A DNA stretch of 64,000 nt from contig JADYXZ010000017.1 in NCBI GenBank assembly GCA_020853885.1, positions 62,001 to 126,000 on the forward strand, in the 5' to 3' direction. Below the pieces are notes generated by a model. The model searched no databases. It was not told the origin of the DNA and was given only the letters and a program-made list of their open reading frames with translations. Source of the DNA: Bradyrhizobiaceae bacterium. GTDB taxonomy: Bacteria; Pseudomonadota; Alphaproteobacteria; Rhizobiales; Xanthobacteraceae. The stretch's first letter is position 1. The number at the start of each line of letters is the position of its first letter. Shown here piece after piece: positions 11,416 to 21,352 of this stretch. The position numbers and the translations under genes are program-made.

Positions 11416-12003
11416 ATGGCCCTCTTTCGCTCGATCCTCTGGTCCGACCCCCTTCCGGCGATCGAAGGGAAGGGCGTCCATCTCCGCATGCCGCGCATGA
11501 CCGACTGGGCGGACTGGGCGCTGCTGCGCGAGGAGAGCCGCGCGTTCCTGGCGCCGTGGGAGCCGGTCTGGCCGGAGGACGATCTCACCCGCGCCGCCTT
11601 CCGCCGCCGCCTGCAACGCTACGCCAATGACCAGCAGACCGATCTCGGCTATGCGTTCCTGATCTTCCGCACCGGCGACAATGCCGTTCTCGGCGGCGCC
11701 ACGCTGAACAATGTCCGCCGCGGCGTCGCCCAGGCCGCGAGCCTCGGCTACTGGATGGGCGCGCAGCACGCGGGCAAGGGCTATATGTCCGCCGCCCTGC
11801 GCGCGCTCGTTCCCTTCGCGCACGGCGCGTTGCGCTTGCGGCGCGTCGAAGCCGCCTGCCTGCCGCACAATGCGGCTTCGGTCCGGCTCCTGGAGAAACT
11901 GAACTTCACGCGCGAAGGACTTGCCCGCGAATATCTCTGCATCGCCGGCCGCTGGCAGGACCACGTCCTGTTCGCGCGCCTGCAGAGCGATCCGCTGCCC
12001 TGA
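11416..12003 (+). CDS. GNAT acetyltransferase, RimJ/RimL-like
   Basis: 195-residue Gcn5-related N-acetyltransferase. It resembles ribosomal-protein alanine acetyltransferases: the start MALFRSILWSDPL, then RMPRMTDWADWALLREESRAFL, the acetyl-CoA loop around YWMGAQHAGKGYMSAALRAL (Q/R-x-x-G-x-G/A type), and the C-terminal NAASVRLLEKLNFTREGLAREYL. The ATG at 11416 is chosen over earlier frames that lie inside the peptidase gene. It follows the peptidase by 28 bp and likely shares its transcript. The true substrate (ribosomal protein or small molecule) is not known. Confidence 0.88.
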   Translation: MALFRSILWSDPLPAIEGKGVHLRMPRMTDWADWALLREESRAFLAPWEPVWPEDDLTRAAFRRRLQRYANDQQTDLGYAFLIFRTGDNAVLGGATLNNVRRGVAQAASLGYWMGAQHAGKGYMSAALRALVPFAHGALRLRRVEAACLPHNAASVRLLEKLNFTREGLAREYLCIAGRWQDHVLFARLQSDPLP

Positions 12004-12024
12004 AGCGTGAATCGCTGAGCCGGA

Positions 12025-13176
12025 TCACTGCGAGCAGATACAGGTTTCTTTCTGCGCCGAAGCAAGCGTCGACAACACCTGCTCGATCGTCTGCGCGAGC
12101 TTTTGACCGCGCCGGTCGGCGTCGTCGAGCCATGCCGCGGTCTCGACGAGCGAAAGCTGCTGCATCTCTTCCGGCGATGCCTTGCGTTCACGCAGGAATG
12201 TCGCGCGTACCGCGCCGAGCGCGCCAAAGACGCTATCGGACGCTCCGCTCGAATCCACTGCGCCATTGCGCGCGACGCGCGCGGCGAGCGCTGCGAGCTC
12301 CTCGGCCGATTCCGCGCCGGTCGCCTCGCGGGCGGCGGCGATCGCCGCGGCTGCGGCGGCATGGATCGTGTCGATGTGTTTCGTGATCGGCAGCAGACCC
12401 TGCCGGTAGCCGGCGAGCTGGTAATAGTTGTTGGCGCAAAGGCCAGGATTATATGCCTGGCCCGCAAAGGCGTTCAGCTCCGATATCCAGCGCGCGATGA
12501 TATAGCGGAACCATTCCGTCGCCATTTCCGCGTCGCCGCCGCGGCGCGCGGCGAACGACGCGGCGAGCCGTTCTGCGTTCCGGATTTCGGCGTTGCGCGC
12601 ATTGGTGAAGGCAAACAGGCGTGACGCCGGCAATGCCGGATCGGCCTTGCGCATCGCTTCGGCCGCATCGCGCACCTGCTGCGTAAGGCTGGCGCGCAGC
12701 GCCGCAAGCCGGTTGCGATAGGCGCCGACGCAATCGGCGACCATGAGCTTGATTTCGGCGCTCGCCGTCTGTTCGCCGGGGCCGCGCGCCACGATCCGGA
12801 CGATCCTTGCTTCCGCATCCGTCGCCGCCCGCTCCACCTTGAGTGGAAGGGCGCGCTCGATCCGCTCGCCGGGTTTCAGGCGCGCGATCTCGGCAACGGC
12901 GTTGCCGGCCTCAAGCCGCCAGCCTTGTCCTGCCATGATGGTGAGTCCCGCGGGCTCCACGGTCAGCTTGATCGGCCCCGATACGGCCTTGCCTTCGTTG
13001 CCGACCGCGATTTTGAGGTTCGCCTTCGCGCCGAGCGGCAGCACCTGCCGCGGTGATCGCGCGCTGTCCGCAGTCACGCTGACGTGCAGCGTCTGGCCGG
13101 AAGCCGGCGCCGCGATGGGCAGGGCGGGTAAGGCTGCCAGGAGGGCAGCGATGAGGCGGTGGTGAACGGAAGGCAT
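12025..13176 (-). CDS. Secreted hypothetical protein
   Basis: 383 residues; I do not recognise a named family. Residues 1-28 are a signal peptide (ending APASGQ). Residues about 30-130 look like a beta-sandwich module with repeated hydrophobic/Gly pattern (VSVTADSARSPRQVLPLG, IKLTVEPAGLTI) of the kind seen in NEW3/CARDB-like domains. The rest is mostly alpha-helical and Ala-rich, and it closes with CICSQ. Cysteines are few (about three). The ATG at 13176 puts the signal peptide first; the frame stays open beyond this into the neighbouring gene. It is separate from the AsmA gene upstream by 94 bp and could share its transcript. Role unknown, probably periplasmic. Confidence 0.7.
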   Translation of the reverse strand: MPSVHHRLIAALLAALPALPIAAPASGQTLHVSVTADSARSPRQVLPLGAKANLKIAVGNEGKAVSGPIKLTVEPAGLTIMAGQGWRLEAGNAVAEIARLKPGERIERALPLKVERAATDAEARIVRIVARGPGEQTASAEIKLMVADCVGAYRNRLAALRASLTQQVRDAAEAMRKADPALPASRLFAFTNARNAEIRNAERLAASFAARRGGDAEMATEWFRYIIARWISELNAFAGQAYNPGLCANNYYQLAGYRQGLLPITKHIDTIHAAAAAAIAAAREATGAESAEELAALAARVARNGAVDSSGASDSVFGALGAVRATFLRERKASPEEMQQLSLVETAAWLDDADRRGQKLAQTIEQVLSTLASAQKETCICSQ

Positions 13177-13270
13177 GGATGTGCGATTCCTGCACAATCG
13201 AAATATCGCCGCGGCAGTGCAAGGCCGCGGCATCCGTGCGGTTATCAAACCTTTGTGGGAATGAAAGCGG

Positions 13271-15172
13271 TCAGCGCGTCTGGCCGGCGGCGGCGGCCGG
13301 TTCCGGCGCACCTGTGTCGCCGGTCGTTTCCTCCTCCGGCGACTTTTCGGAATGGTTCTGCTTGCGCGCGGCCTCGAGCAGCGGCGCTGCCGCGCCCGAC
13401 CGCTGGATGAGCGCCAGGGGATCGGGCAGCAGGAACGGCCGGGCCCAGGAGCCCAATACAACGAACGGCAGGTCGAACGGTTGCGGCTCCTTGCTGTTGG
13501 TGCCGCCGCGCACGAGCGTCGCCAGTCCCTGCAGGTCGAAATCGCGCTGCGTGACCGAGCTCGTGCCCGCAAGCTTCACGCGCACGAGCGGGCTGTTGAC
13601 GGAGGCTTCCTCGATCTTCGCCGTGCCGTCGGTGACGCGGATCTTGACATGCAGATCCTTGAAGGGGGTGCGGCCGCCGATGAACTCGGGCGGGCCGGAA
13701 AGCGGCTTGCGCTCCAGCCGCCGCAACGCCTGCTCCACATTGATCCCAACGAGCGCGCCGTCGGCGGCGGCAAGCGTCACCGCTCCCGACAGTCCGCGCG
13801 TGATGGCATGCGCATGCTTGCCGGCGCCTTCAAGCGCAAAGGCAAGCGTTCCCTTGCCTTCCAGGCCATGGATTCCGGAAATCTCCGCCATGCCGGGGCC
13901 GAGATTGAAGTTTGCGATGTTCGCTTCGATCTTGACGTCGGCCTTGCCTTCCTGGCCCGGACTAAGCGCGAGGCGGCCGCGCAGCATGCCGCCCTGATAG
14001 AGCGCTTCGCCGACCGAGAGCGTGAAGCTGCCGTTGCGCAGCGAGGCCGCGGCGGCGATCTTCTCCAATTCCGTCCTGCGCACGGTGACGCGTCCCGACG
14101 ACAGCCGGATGTCGAGATCGAGCGCCTGCAGCGCGGCAAGATCGATCGTCTCGCGATTCCATTCGCGGCCGTCGTCCTCGGTCACGGCGAATCCGCCGGA
14201 ATAGGGCGTGAAGTCGGCCGTCTCGCTCGCCAGCGTCGCCTGCAACACCGTGCGCCCCCGGTCGCGCTTGAGGGTGAGCCCGCCTTCCGCGCGGTTGCCG
14301 TCGAGCTCGATCGACAGGCCGTTGAGCGCAAGCGAAGCCGGCGTCAGCGCCGCCCTGGCCTTGAGCTTGAACGGCCCGAACCCGCCCCGCGTGAGCGGCG
14401 CGACCGGCAGGTGCGAAAGCGCCGCGCGCAGCGATTTTGCGTCCGCGGCGAGCGCGCCGTCTGCCTGCACGCCGTTGCGATAGGCGATGCCGCCGTCAAA
14501 GCCGAGATCGAGCAGATCGGATTCGAGGCGCGCCCGGAAGCCGCTGCGGTCGCCGCGCCGGAGCGCGGCCATGTCCGTGATCGAGGCGCTGATCGTTGCC
14601 GGCGTCGCACGCCACGTCAGCGAGCCGGTGCCGGTGATGCCGGCGCCGGACCAGGCGATCGCCGCATCGACGTCCGACAGGCGTTCGGTGAGCTCCGTGT
14701 CATCCGACTTGAAATGCACGATGCCGTCGACGAAGCGGATTTCCGGCCGCGCCGATGCATCGGTCGCCGCCTGCGGATGCAGCGGAATGCCGAAGCGGAC
14801 TGCACCGTTGGACCTGAGATCGATCGTCAGTTCCGGCCGCTCGAAGGTGAGCGTCGCCACTTCGACGTTTCCATAAAGCGCCGGAAGCAGACGCACGGTG
14901 GCCTGGATCGCCTCGGCGGTGAAGGCGGGACCGTCACCGTCGTCCAGGCGAATGCCCTCGATGCGAATCGCGGGGCTCGGCAGGAGAACGAGTCTCGCCG
15001 CGCCTTCGACCTGCGGCTCGACGCCGGTGGTCGTGCGCAGGGCGTGCAATACGGCGAGCCGGGCCTGGTTTACCGACACGAAATGCGGCGCGATCACGAG
15101 CGCAGCCGTCGCGACGACCGCGGCGGCGAATGCGATGGCGATCACGCGCTTCAATCGGGTGGACCCGCTCAC
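13271..15172 (-). CDS. AsmA family protein
   Basis: A large envelope protein of the AsmA/TamB-related class, thought to take part in lipid transfer between membranes or outer-membrane biogenesis. From the GTG at 15172 it has 633 residues: a short basic start, one hydrophobic anchor (about 9-30: VIAIAFAAAVVATAALVIA), then a long beta-rich periplasmic region with typical words such as SPAIRIEGIRLDDGDGPAF. The C-terminal part carries the AsmA-2 pattern (GLSGAVTLAAADGALVGINV, then GTPFKDLHVKIRVTDG-like) and ends with a Pro/Ala/Gln-rich tail. No ATG lies at a sensible place; an ATG at 15364 would abut the divergent aacS start, so the GTG, preceded by CGGAAAC, is preferred. Start uncertain. Confidence 0.82.
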   Translation of the reverse strand: MSGSTRLKRVIAIAFAAAVVATAALVIAPHFVSVNQARLAVLHALRTTTGVEPQVEGAARLVLLPSPAIRIEGIRLDDGDGPAFTAEAIQATVRLLPALYGNVEVATLTFERPELTIDLRSNGAVRFGIPLHPQAATDASARPEIRFVDGIVHFKSDDTELTERLSDVDAAIAWSGAGITGTGSLTWRATPATISASITDMAALRRGDRSGFRARLESDLLDLGFDGGIAYRNGVQADGALAADAKSLRAALSHLPVAPLTRGGFGPFKLKARAALTPASLALNGLSIELDGNRAEGGLTLKRDRGRTVLQATLASETADFTPYSGGFAVTEDDGREWNRETIDLAALQALDLDIRLSSGRVTVRRTELEKIAAAASLRNGSFTLSVGEALYQGGMLRGRLALSPGQEGKADVKIEANIANFNLGPGMAEISGIHGLEGKGTLAFALEGAGKHAHAITRGLSGAVTLAAADGALVGINVEQALRRLERKPLSGPPEFIGGRTPFKDLHVKIRVTDGTAKIEEASVNSPLVRVKLAGTSSVTQRDFDLQGLATLVRGGTNSKEPQPFDLPFVVLGSWARPFLLPDPLALIQRSGAAAPLLEAARKQNHSEKSPEEETTGDTGAPEPAAAAGQTR

Positions 15173-15362
15173 GATCGTTTCCGTAGCGATGCTATCCGAG
15201 GCCGGTGACGGGATAGAGAGTGCCTGGATGCGCCCCGCTTCGCCCGCCGATTGGACCTCGCCCCGCTCTGTGTCGCTTTCAAGGCCTGACAGGCGCCGGC
15301 GAAACCGGTAAAACCCCTCCGCAGACTCCTGAAACAGCAGAGAATTCGAGCGGCAATATCCC

Positions 15363-17327
15363 ATGCTGGAAAAAACCGGGCAACCGCTGTGGACACCGTC
15401 GCCCGCGCGGGTCGCGGCATGCGAAATGACCCGCTTCAGCCGGGAGCTGAACGGCCGCCATGGCCTGAACCTCGGCAACTACCGCGACCTGCACGCCTGG
15501 TCCGTGGCCCATCCCGCCGAGTTCTGGGACGCGGTCTGGGATTTCTGCGGGGTGGTCGGCGACAAGGGCGGTCGGCGGCTTGTGGACGGCGGCCGCATGC
15601 CGGGGGCGAAGTTCTTCCCCGACGCCCGGCTCAATTTCGCCGAGAACCTCATGCGCCGGCACGACGGCGCGACGGCGATCGTCTTCCGCGGCGAGGACAA
15701 GGCCGCGCGCAAGCTCACCTTCGCCGAGCTCGATGCGCTCGTCTCGCGCCTCCAGCAGGCGTTGCAGGCGGCGGGCGTCGGCAAGGGCGACCGCGTCGCC
15801 GCCATGCTGCCGAACGTGCCCGAGGCCGTCGCCCTGATGCTCGCGGTGACCTCGCTCGGCGCGATCTTCTCGTCGTGCTCGCCGGACTTCGGCGAGCGCG
15901 GCGTACTCGACCGCTTCGGCCAGATCGAGCCCAAGGTGTTCGTCTCCTGCGACGGCTACTGGTACGCGGGCAAGCGCATCGCAATCGGTGACAAGCTGAA
16001 AGCGATCGTCGAGCACCTGCCGACCGCGAAAGCGGTCGTGATCGTCCCCTATCTCGGTGACGCCGACGCGGTCGCAAAATCGCTGCCGCGCGCGGCGACG
16101 CTCGATGCCTTCGTCGCGCCCTTCGCGGCGAAGGCCGTGACCTACGAACGGCTGCCGTTCGACCACCCGATCTATATTCTCTTTTCCTCCGGCACCACCG
16201 GCGTGCCCAAATGCATCGTGCACGGCGCCGGCGGCACGCTCCTGCAGCATCTGAAAGAGCAGCGCCTGCACTGCGATCTGCGCCCGGGCGAGCGTTTCTT
16301 CTACTTCACGACGCTCGGCTGGATGATGTGGAACTGGCTGGTGTCCGGCCTCGCCTGCGAAGCGACGCTTTGCCTCTATGACGGCTCGCCGTTTGCGCCG
16401 GTGAACGAAGTGCTCTTCAATTACGCGCAGGAGGAGCAGATCAACATCTTCGGCACGTCGGCGAAGTATATCGACGCCGCGAGCAAGGCCGGCCTCGATC
16501 CGGCGAAGACGCACGATCTCTCGGCGCTGCGCATGATTACCTCGACGGGTTCGCCGCTCGCGCCGGAAAGCTTCGAGTACGTCTATCGCTCGATCAAGAG
16601 CGATGTGCATCTCGCCTCGATCTCCGGCGGCACCGACATCGTCTCCTGCTTCGTGTGCGGCAATCCGCTCGAGCCCGTGTGGAAGGGCGAGATTCAGGGG
16701 CCGGGCCTCGGCATGGCGGTCGATGTCTGGTCCGACGAAGGCAGGCACCTCGACAGCGGCCGCGGCGAGCTCGTCTGCACCAAGCCGTTTCCGTCGATGC
16801 CGGTGATGTTCTGGAACGACGCCGGCGGCAAAAAATATCGCGCCGCCTATTTCGAGCGCTTCCCCGGCGTCTGGCACCACGGCGATTTCGCCGAATGGAC
16901 GCCGCACGGCGGCGTCATCATCCACGGCCGTTCCGACGCCACGCTGAACCCGCAGGGCGTGCGCATCGGCACCGCCGAAATCTATGCGCAGGTCGAGCAG
17001 ATCCCGGAGGTCGTCGAATCGATCGCCGTCGGCCAGGACTGGCAGGGCGACGTGCGCGTGGTCCTGTTCGTGCGGCTGCGCGACGGCGTCTCGCTCGACG
17101 CCGCCCTCGTCGACCGCATCAAGCGCCGCATCCGCGAGGGCGCGTCGCCCCGCCACGTGCCGGCAAAGGTGATCGCGATCGCCGACATCCCGCGCACGCG
17201 CTCCGGCAAGATCACCGAGATCGCCGTGCGCGACGTGGTGCACGGCCGTCCGGTGAAGAACACCGAAGCCCTCGCCAACCCCGAGGCGCTCGACCTCTAC
17301 CGGGATTTGCCCGCGCTCAAATCCTGA
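15363..17327 (+). CDS. aacS: Acetoacetyl-CoA synthetase (acetoacetate-CoA ligase)
   Basis: Adenylate-forming ligase that makes acetoacetyl-CoA from acetoacetate, CoA and ATP, feeding ketone-body carbon or PHB-derived acetoacetate back to metabolism. 654 residues, the family length. Core motifs: the P-loop [11 protein letters not shown], the segment [14 protein letters not shown] characteristic of this ligase group, the acyl pocket region [16 protein letters not shown], and C-terminal [14 protein letters not shown] with the catalytic Lys. Given the phasin genes nearby (24.6-25.6 kb) a link to poly-hydroxybutyrate turnover is reasonable but inferred. Its 3' end overlaps the convergent permease gene by 31 bp. 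Confidence 0.96.
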   Translation: MLEKTGQPLWTPSPARVAACEMTRFSRELNGRHGLNLGNYRDLHAWSVAHPAEFWDAVWDFCGVVGDKGGRRLVDGGRMPGAKFFPDARLNFAENLMRRHDGATAIVFRGEDKAARKLTFAELDALVSRLQQALQAAGVGKGDRVAAMLPNVPEAVALMLAVTSLGAIFSSCSPDFGERGVLDRFGQIEPKVFVSCDGYWYAGKRIAIGDKLKAIVEHLPTAKAVVIVPYLGDADAVAKSLPRAATLDAFVAPFAAKAVTYERLPFDHPIYILFSSGTTGVPKCIVHGAGGTLLQHLKEQRLHCDLRPGERFFYFTTLGWMMWNWLVSGLACEATLCLYDGSPFAPVNEVLFNYAQEEQINIFGTSAKYIDAASKAGLDPAKTHDLSALRMITSTGSPLAPESFEYVYRSIKSDVHLASISGGTDIVSCFVCGNPLEPVWKGEIQGPGLGMAVDVWSDEGRHLDSGRGELVCTKPFPSMPVMFWNDAGGKKYRAAYFERFPGVWHHGDFAEWTPHGGVIIHGRSDATLNPQGVRIGTAEIYAQVEQIPEVVESIAVGQDWQGDVRVVLFVRLRDGVSLDAALVDRIKRRIREGASPRHVPAKVIAIADIPRTRSGKITEIAVRDVVHGRPVKNTEALANPEALDLYRDLPALKS

Positions 17328-19015
17328 GCGCTGCCGTTCACGCGGCCGGTGAGCACTTGCAGCGGCCGGCTCATGCGCGCGAGCAGGACGACAGGCCCGA
17401 GCCCGACCAGCACGATGAGGAGCGCGGCCACTGCGCCGTCTTCATACGTGCCGCGCGACGCCTCCGCATAGATGTGCGTCGCCAGCGTCTCGAACCCGAA
17501 GGGACGCAGGAGCAGCGTCGCCGGCAATTCCTTCATGCAATCGACGAACACGAGGATCGCCGCCGCACCGAGCGCGGGCGAGAGCAGCGGCAGATGCACG
17601 CGCCGCACCGTGCCGATCGCGCTCTCGCCGAGACTGCGCGCGGCCGCATCGAGACTTGTCGGAATCTTCGCAAATCCCGCTTCGATGCCGCCCGCCGAGA
17701 TGGCGAGGAACCGGATCACATAGGCGAGCACGAGCGCGGCCCCGGAGCCGGAAATCAAGAGTCCCGTGCCGATGCCGAAGAGCTGGCGCGACGCGGCGTC
17801 GAGCGCGTTGTCGAAGGTGGCGAGCGGCATCAAGAGGCCCACTGCGAGCACGGTGCCCGGGATCGCGTAGCCGAGGCTTGCGACCCGCGTCGCCGCCGTC
17901 GCCATGCCGCTGCGATCGAGCCGGGCGGCATAGGCAAGAACGATACCGACGAGCAGCGCGATTGCGGTTGCGACGGCGGCGAAGCCGATGCTGTTGCGCG
18001 CCTCGATCAGGAGTTGCGGCGAGAGGCCGAACGCGGAAACGCGGCTCCACGCTTCGACCGCGAGATGCAAGGCCGGAACGGCGAACCCGATCAGGATCGG
18101 CAGGAGGCAGGCGAGAAATGCGCCGGCCGCTGCAAGGCCGCCAAGCTCGACGGGCGAAGGCGGATGCGTGCGCCGGCCGCCGCCGGTGAACCGCTGCTTC
18201 CGCCGCGCCCAGCGCTCGGCGAGCACCAGCGCGATCACGGCCGCGAGCATCACCAGCGCGATCTGCGCGGCACCCGGCAGACTCGAGCGGTTGAGCCACG
18301 TCGCATAGATCGAGACCGTGAAGGTGCGCACGCCGAGGAATTCCGAGGCGCCGATGTCGTTCAGCGCCTCGAGCAGGGCGAGCGTGGTGCCGACCACGAT
18401 CGCCGGCCGCGCGAGCGGCAGCGCGACGCGGAAGAAGGTGGCGGTGCGCGTCGCGCCGAGCGTGCGCGCGACTTCCAGCGCCGATGCGGTCTGCATCAGG
18501 AAGAGAGCGCGCGCCGCGAGATAGACGTAAGGATAGAGGACAAAGCCGAGGAGAACGGCGGCGCCCCAGATCGAGCGGATGTCCGGCAGCGACAGCCCGC
18601 GCGGGTCGTCGATGCCGAAGAGCGCGCGCAGCCCGCTCTGGATCGGCCCGAGCGGATGCAGCACGTCGAGATAGGCGAAGGCGACGATGTAGGTCGGCAC
18701 CGCGAGCGGCAGCAGCAGCGCCCAGTCGAACAGATCGCGGCCCGGAAAGCGGCAGGTGGCGACGAGCCAGGCGGTGCCGACGCCGATGATGCTCACCAGC
18801 ACGCCGACGCCGAGGAGCAGCAGCCCCGTGTCGCGGATCGCGTTCGGCAGCACGTAGCGGAGGAGATGCGGCCAGAGATCGCCCGATCCTTGCGCCGCGA
18901 TGGCGACGAGTGCTGCGACCGGCGACAGCACGATCGCGGCAATGATGAACGCAGCAATCGTCCAGCCGCGCGAGTCGATGGCGGCGGGTGCGCGGGCGGC
19001 AGTTCTCGCGGTCAT
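17297..19015 (-). CDS. Fe3+ ABC transporter permease, fused double-domain (FbpB/SfuB type)
   Basis: 572-residue inner-membrane permease made of two BPD-transport domains in tandem, as in FbpB/SfuB/HitB. About twelve helices. The two EAA loops that contact the ATPase are [20 protein letters not shown] (first half) and [20 protein letters not shown] (second half). It lies 48 bp downstream of the gene for the Fe3+-binding protein and would be its partner. The ATPase subunit (FbpC) is absent from this cluster. The gap to the binding-protein gene holds an imperfect GC hairpin near 19028-19055 that could lower permease expression relative to binding protein. Its tail overlaps aacS on the other strand. 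Confidence 0.92.
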   Translation of the reverse strand: MTARTAARAPAAIDSRGWTIAAFIIAAIVLSPVAALVAIAAQGSGDLWPHLLRYVLPNAIRDTGLLLLGVGVLVSIIGVGTAWLVATCRFPGRDLFDWALLLPLAVPTYIVAFAYLDVLHPLGPIQSGLRALFGIDDPRGLSLPDIRSIWGAAVLLGFVLYPYVYLAARALFLMQTASALEVARTLGATRTATFFRVALPLARPAIVVGTTLALLEALNDIGASEFLGVRTFTVSIYATWLNRSSLPGAAQIALVMLAAVIALVLAERWARRKQRFTGGGRRTHPPSPVELGGLAAAGAFLACLLPILIGFAVPALHLAVEAWSRVSAFGLSPQLLIEARNSIGFAAVATAIALLVGIVLAYAARLDRSGMATAATRVASLGYAIPGTVLAVGLLMPLATFDNALDAASRQLFGIGTGLLISGSGAALVLAYVIRFLAISAGGIEAGFAKIPTSLDAAARSLGESAIGTVRRVHLPLLSPALGAAAILVFVDCMKELPATLLLRPFGFETLATHIYAEASRGTYEDGAVAALLIVLVGLGPVVLLARMSRPLQVLTGRVNGSAQDLSAGKSR

Positions 19016-19063
19016 CTTTGTCCGGAAGTGCGCGGCGAGGGGCGTCCCCGCCGCACCTGTTTG

Positions 19064-20098
19064 TCAGTTGTCGAAGCCGACCTTGTCGACGAGCTCGCTT
19101 GCCGCCTTGCGTGCCTTGGCGACCGCGCGGAGATCGACCGTGTCCGTCTTCAGCGTGCCGAGCGCGGCGATGATCGGATCGACCGGCGCGCCGGGGCGCA
19201 CGGGATACTCGAAATTCGCCTTGGCATAGAGCGCCTGCGCGTCGTTCGAGACGAGGTATTCGAGCAGCTTCACGGCGTTAGCCTTGTTCGGCGCGTGCTT
19301 GGCGACCGCGGCGCCTGAAATGTTCACGTGCGTGCCGCCGCCCTGGAACGTCGGCAGCAGCACGTTGATGGCTTCGCCCCACTTCACCTGATCGGGGCCG
19401 CCTTTGCCGCTCCGCATCAGCCCGACATAATAAGAGTTGCCGACGCCGAGATCGCAGATGCCGCCGAGGATGTCGCGCGCCACCTCGCGGTCGCCGCCGG
19501 TCGCCTTGCGCGCGAGATTGGCCTTGATCCCGCGCAGCCAGGCTTCGGTCTTGTCCGCGCCGTGATGCACGAGGTGTGCGGCGATCAGCGCGGTGTTGTA
19601 GGGATGCTGGCCGGAGCGGATGCAAATCTTGCCCTTCCACTTCGGATCGGCGAGCGCTTCATAGGTGATCGCGCTGTCCTTCACGCGCTCCTTCGAGGTG
19701 TAAACGAGCCGCCCGCGCAGCGAGAGCGCGAACCAGTTGCCCTGCGGGTCGCGCAGATGCGCGGGGATCGCCGCGGCGAGGGCTTCCGACTGGATCGGCT
19801 GCGTCACTTCGCGGTCGACGGTGTCGAGCAGGTTGCCGATGTCGACGGTCATCAGCACGTCTGCCGGCGAGTTGGCGCCTTCCGCCTTCACGCGCTCGGC
19901 AAGCCCGTCCTTGATGAAGATGGAATTGACCTTGATGCCCGTGTCCTTGGTGAAGGCGTCGAGCAGCGGCTGGATGAGCCCCGGCTCCCGCGTCGTGTAG
20001 AGGTGAACTTCCTGCGCACCGGCGGCGACCGGCGCCGCAACGAAAGCGAGCGCCGCGCCGGCGAGCGCGAGCCCTGCGTGAAATGTGCGGTTCATCAC
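19064..20098 (-). CDS. Fe3+ ABC transporter substrate-binding protein (FbpA/FutA-like)
   Basis: Periplasmic iron-binding protein of 344 residues. A signal peptide (1-28, ending AAGAQ) precedes EVHLYTTREPGLIQPLLDAF, the typical opening of FutA1/FbpA-like proteins. Residues such as the paired tyrosines in GNSYYVGL would sit at the Fe site by family analogy, with LSLRGRLVYTSKERV upstream. Start is one of two adjacent ATG codons (20098 or 20095). Followed by the permease on the same strand, and preceded by bacterioferritin and bfd, so this block handles iron uptake and storage. Confidence 0.93.
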   Translation of the reverse strand: MMNRTFHAGLALAGAALAFVAAPVAAGAQEVHLYTTREPGLIQPLLDAFTKDTGIKVNSIFIKDGLAERVKAEGANSPADVLMTVDIGNLLDTVDREVTQPIQSEALAAAIPAHLRDPQGNWFALSLRGRLVYTSKERVKDSAITYEALADPKWKGKICIRSGQHPYNTALIAAHLVHHGADKTEAWLRGIKANLARKATGGDREVARDILGGICDLGVGNSYYVGLMRSGKGGPDQVKWGEAINVLLPTFQGGGTHVNISGAAVAKHAPNKANAVKLLEYLVSNDAQALYAKANFEYPVRPGAPVDPIIAALGTLKTDTVDLRAVAKARKAASELVDKVGFDN

Positions 20099-20274
20099 TG
20101 TCTCCTGAACAGCCGGGGTCCAAGGCCCCGATGACGGCGGTGGAAATCGAAAAACGGCCAGGCGGGCCGACCTCGACTAGTAGGAATGCCGCCTTCGCTG
20201 CGTCAAGAAATTTACCCGTGAATCCAATAGCTTATAGGAATTCCAAACAACCGTTCTTTTGAACGACTCGAAAA

Positions 20275-20316
20275 AGATGAAAAAGCAATGCGGCCGCGAG
20301 CGCTTCCCGCGGCCGC
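20275..20316 (-). terminator. Intrinsic terminator of bfr
   Basis: Downstream of bfr on the minus strand, GCGGCCGCG (20308-20316 strand-reversed) pairs perfectly with CGCGGCCGC (20290-20298) around a 9-nt loop, and the minus strand then reads ATTGCTTTTTC. A nine-base GC stem plus T run is a good rho-independent terminator and separates bfr from the iron transporter. Confidence 0.8.
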
Positions 20317-20333
20317 AAAAAATCGCGGCAGCC

Positions 20334-20816
20334 TCAGTCTTCGTCGAGCTCGCCGATGTGGTGCTGCGAGTAGAGCTCGACGCCGAGCTTCTTCACGAGG
20401 TCGAGCTGGGTTTCGAGGAAGTCGATGTGCTCTTCCTCGTCGCTCATCAGTTCCTCGAACAGATCGCGCGACGGGTAGTCCTTGACCGAGTGGCAATAGG
20501 TCGCTGCTTCCTGATAGAGCGCGCGCGCGTCGTTTTCCGCGGCAAGATCCGAATCCAGCACTTCCTTGACGTTCTGCCCGATGCGCAGCGGATCGAGCAC
20601 CTGCAGGTTCGGAAAGCCCTCGAGGAAGAGAATGCGCTCCACGAACTTGTCGGCGTGGTTCATCTCCTCGATCGATTCCTTCCGCCACTTCTTGGCGAGG
20701 TCCTTGAAGCCCCAGTTGTCGAGCATGCGGTAATGCAGCCAGTACTGGTTGATCGCCGTGAGCTCGGAGCGCAGCCCGCGGTTGAGATATTCGATGACTT
20801 TCGGATCGCCCTTCAT
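20334..20816 (-). CDS. bfr: Bacterioferritin
   Basis: Haem-containing iron storage protein that forms a 24-subunit shell and oxidises Fe2+ at a di-iron site. 160 residues. The ferroxidase ligands are all present: Glu18, Glu51, His54, Glu94, Glu127, His130, and Met52 (in [10 protein letters not shown]) is the axial haem ligand between subunits. Length and the start [12 protein letters not shown] are standard. It ends at a clear intrinsic terminator, and a candidate iron-control palindrome lies about 35-50 bp upstream. bfd, its redox partner, is the next gene upstream on the same strand. Confidence 0.98.
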   Translation of the reverse strand: MKGDPKVIEYLNRGLRSELTAINQYWLHYRMLDNWGFKDLAKKWRKESIEEMNHADKFVERILFLEGFPNLQVLDPLRIGQNVKEVLDSDLAAENDARALYQEAATYCHSVKDYPSRDLFEELMSDEEEHIDFLETQLDLVKKLGVELYSQHHIGELDED

Positions 20817-20848
20817 GCCTGCCTCTTGAAATCAGCACAGCTGCATAA

Positions 20849-20865
20849 ACTGGAATTATTCAAAG
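20849..20865 (-). promoter_or_regulatory. Candidate ICE/Irr box upstream of bfr
   Basis: CTGGAATTATTCAAAG is an imperfect palindrome with a GAA-TTA-TTC core, similar to the iron-control element TTTAGAA-N3-TTCTAAA bound by Irr in rhizobia. It lies between bfr and bfd, about 35-50 bp upstream of the bfr start. Irr represses storage genes such as bfr under low iron in related bacteria. The match is partial (about 9 of 14 fixed bases), so this is a candidate only. Confidence 0.4.
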
Positions 20866-20916
20866 AAATTGTCCAGCGCCGCTGGAGTTCCCGCAAGCTT
20901 GACGGAATGGGGGGCG

Positions 20917-21144
20917 TTAATCGGCGGCGACCGGGCCGGCAGCCGGGCACGCGGCCGGGCAGGTATCGCAGGCCTTGCTGAGCGCCTCGTCCATGATGCC
21001 GCGGATAGTGCGCGCGCAGCGGCCGCATTGCGGGCTGCAGCCGAGGCACTGATAGACTTGACCCGGCGAGCGCGGCGCGTCGGAGCGCGCGCAGGTCTCG
21101 CGCACCTGGGCGTCGGACAGGACGTTGCAGGAACAGACGATCAT
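20917..21144 (-). CDS. bfd: Bacterioferritin-associated ferredoxin
   Basis: 75-residue [2Fe-2S] protein that reduces the bacterioferritin core to release iron. The four cluster cysteines fit the Bfd spacing: Cys4 and Cys6 in MIVCSCN, then Cys40 and Cys43 in QCGRC. The C-terminal extension (about 58-75) carries two further cysteine-bearing turns (ACDTCPAAC) that are not part of the standard E. coli protein. Located 100 bp upstream of bfr on the same strand. Confidence 0.93.
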   Translation of the reverse strand: MIVCSCNVLSDAQVRETCARSDAPRSPGQVYQCLGCSPQCGRCARTIRGIMDEALSKACDTCPAACPAAGPVAAD

Positions 21145-21253
21145 CGCTGCTGCGTTCTTCAGAGTAGTTATAAGTTGTTGTTTCTTTGAGTTTTTTCCTC
21201 TTACAGGCTTTTACGTCGCCGTCAATTGATCCGGATCAAGCGCCCCCAAAATT

Positions 21254-21348
21254 CGTCGTCCCGGCCGAGCGAAGCGAGCGCCGGGACCGTTCGCGGCTTG
21301 CTGCACGCGGTCCCGGGTCTCGCGCTTCGCGCTCGGCCGGGACGACGA
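21254..21348. repeat. Intergenic palindrome pair between bfd and the histidine kinase
   Basis: Outer arms CGTCGTCCCGGCCGAGCG (from 21254) and CGCTCGGCCGGGACGACG (to 21347) are perfect reverse complements, and each arm folds by itself around a GCGAAGCG or GCGCTTCGCGC core. It belongs to the CGTCCCGG/CCGGGACG class that recurs after groEL (52.48-52.57 kb). It ends 5 bp before the stop codon of the kinase, and may terminate that transcript. Confidence 0.8.
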
Positions 21349-21352
21349 GCCG

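Noticed and set aside
16655..19318. 887-codon open frame across aacS and the iron permease
   Set aside because: It covers parts of two well supported genes, and reads as Arg/Glu/Asp-rich noise.
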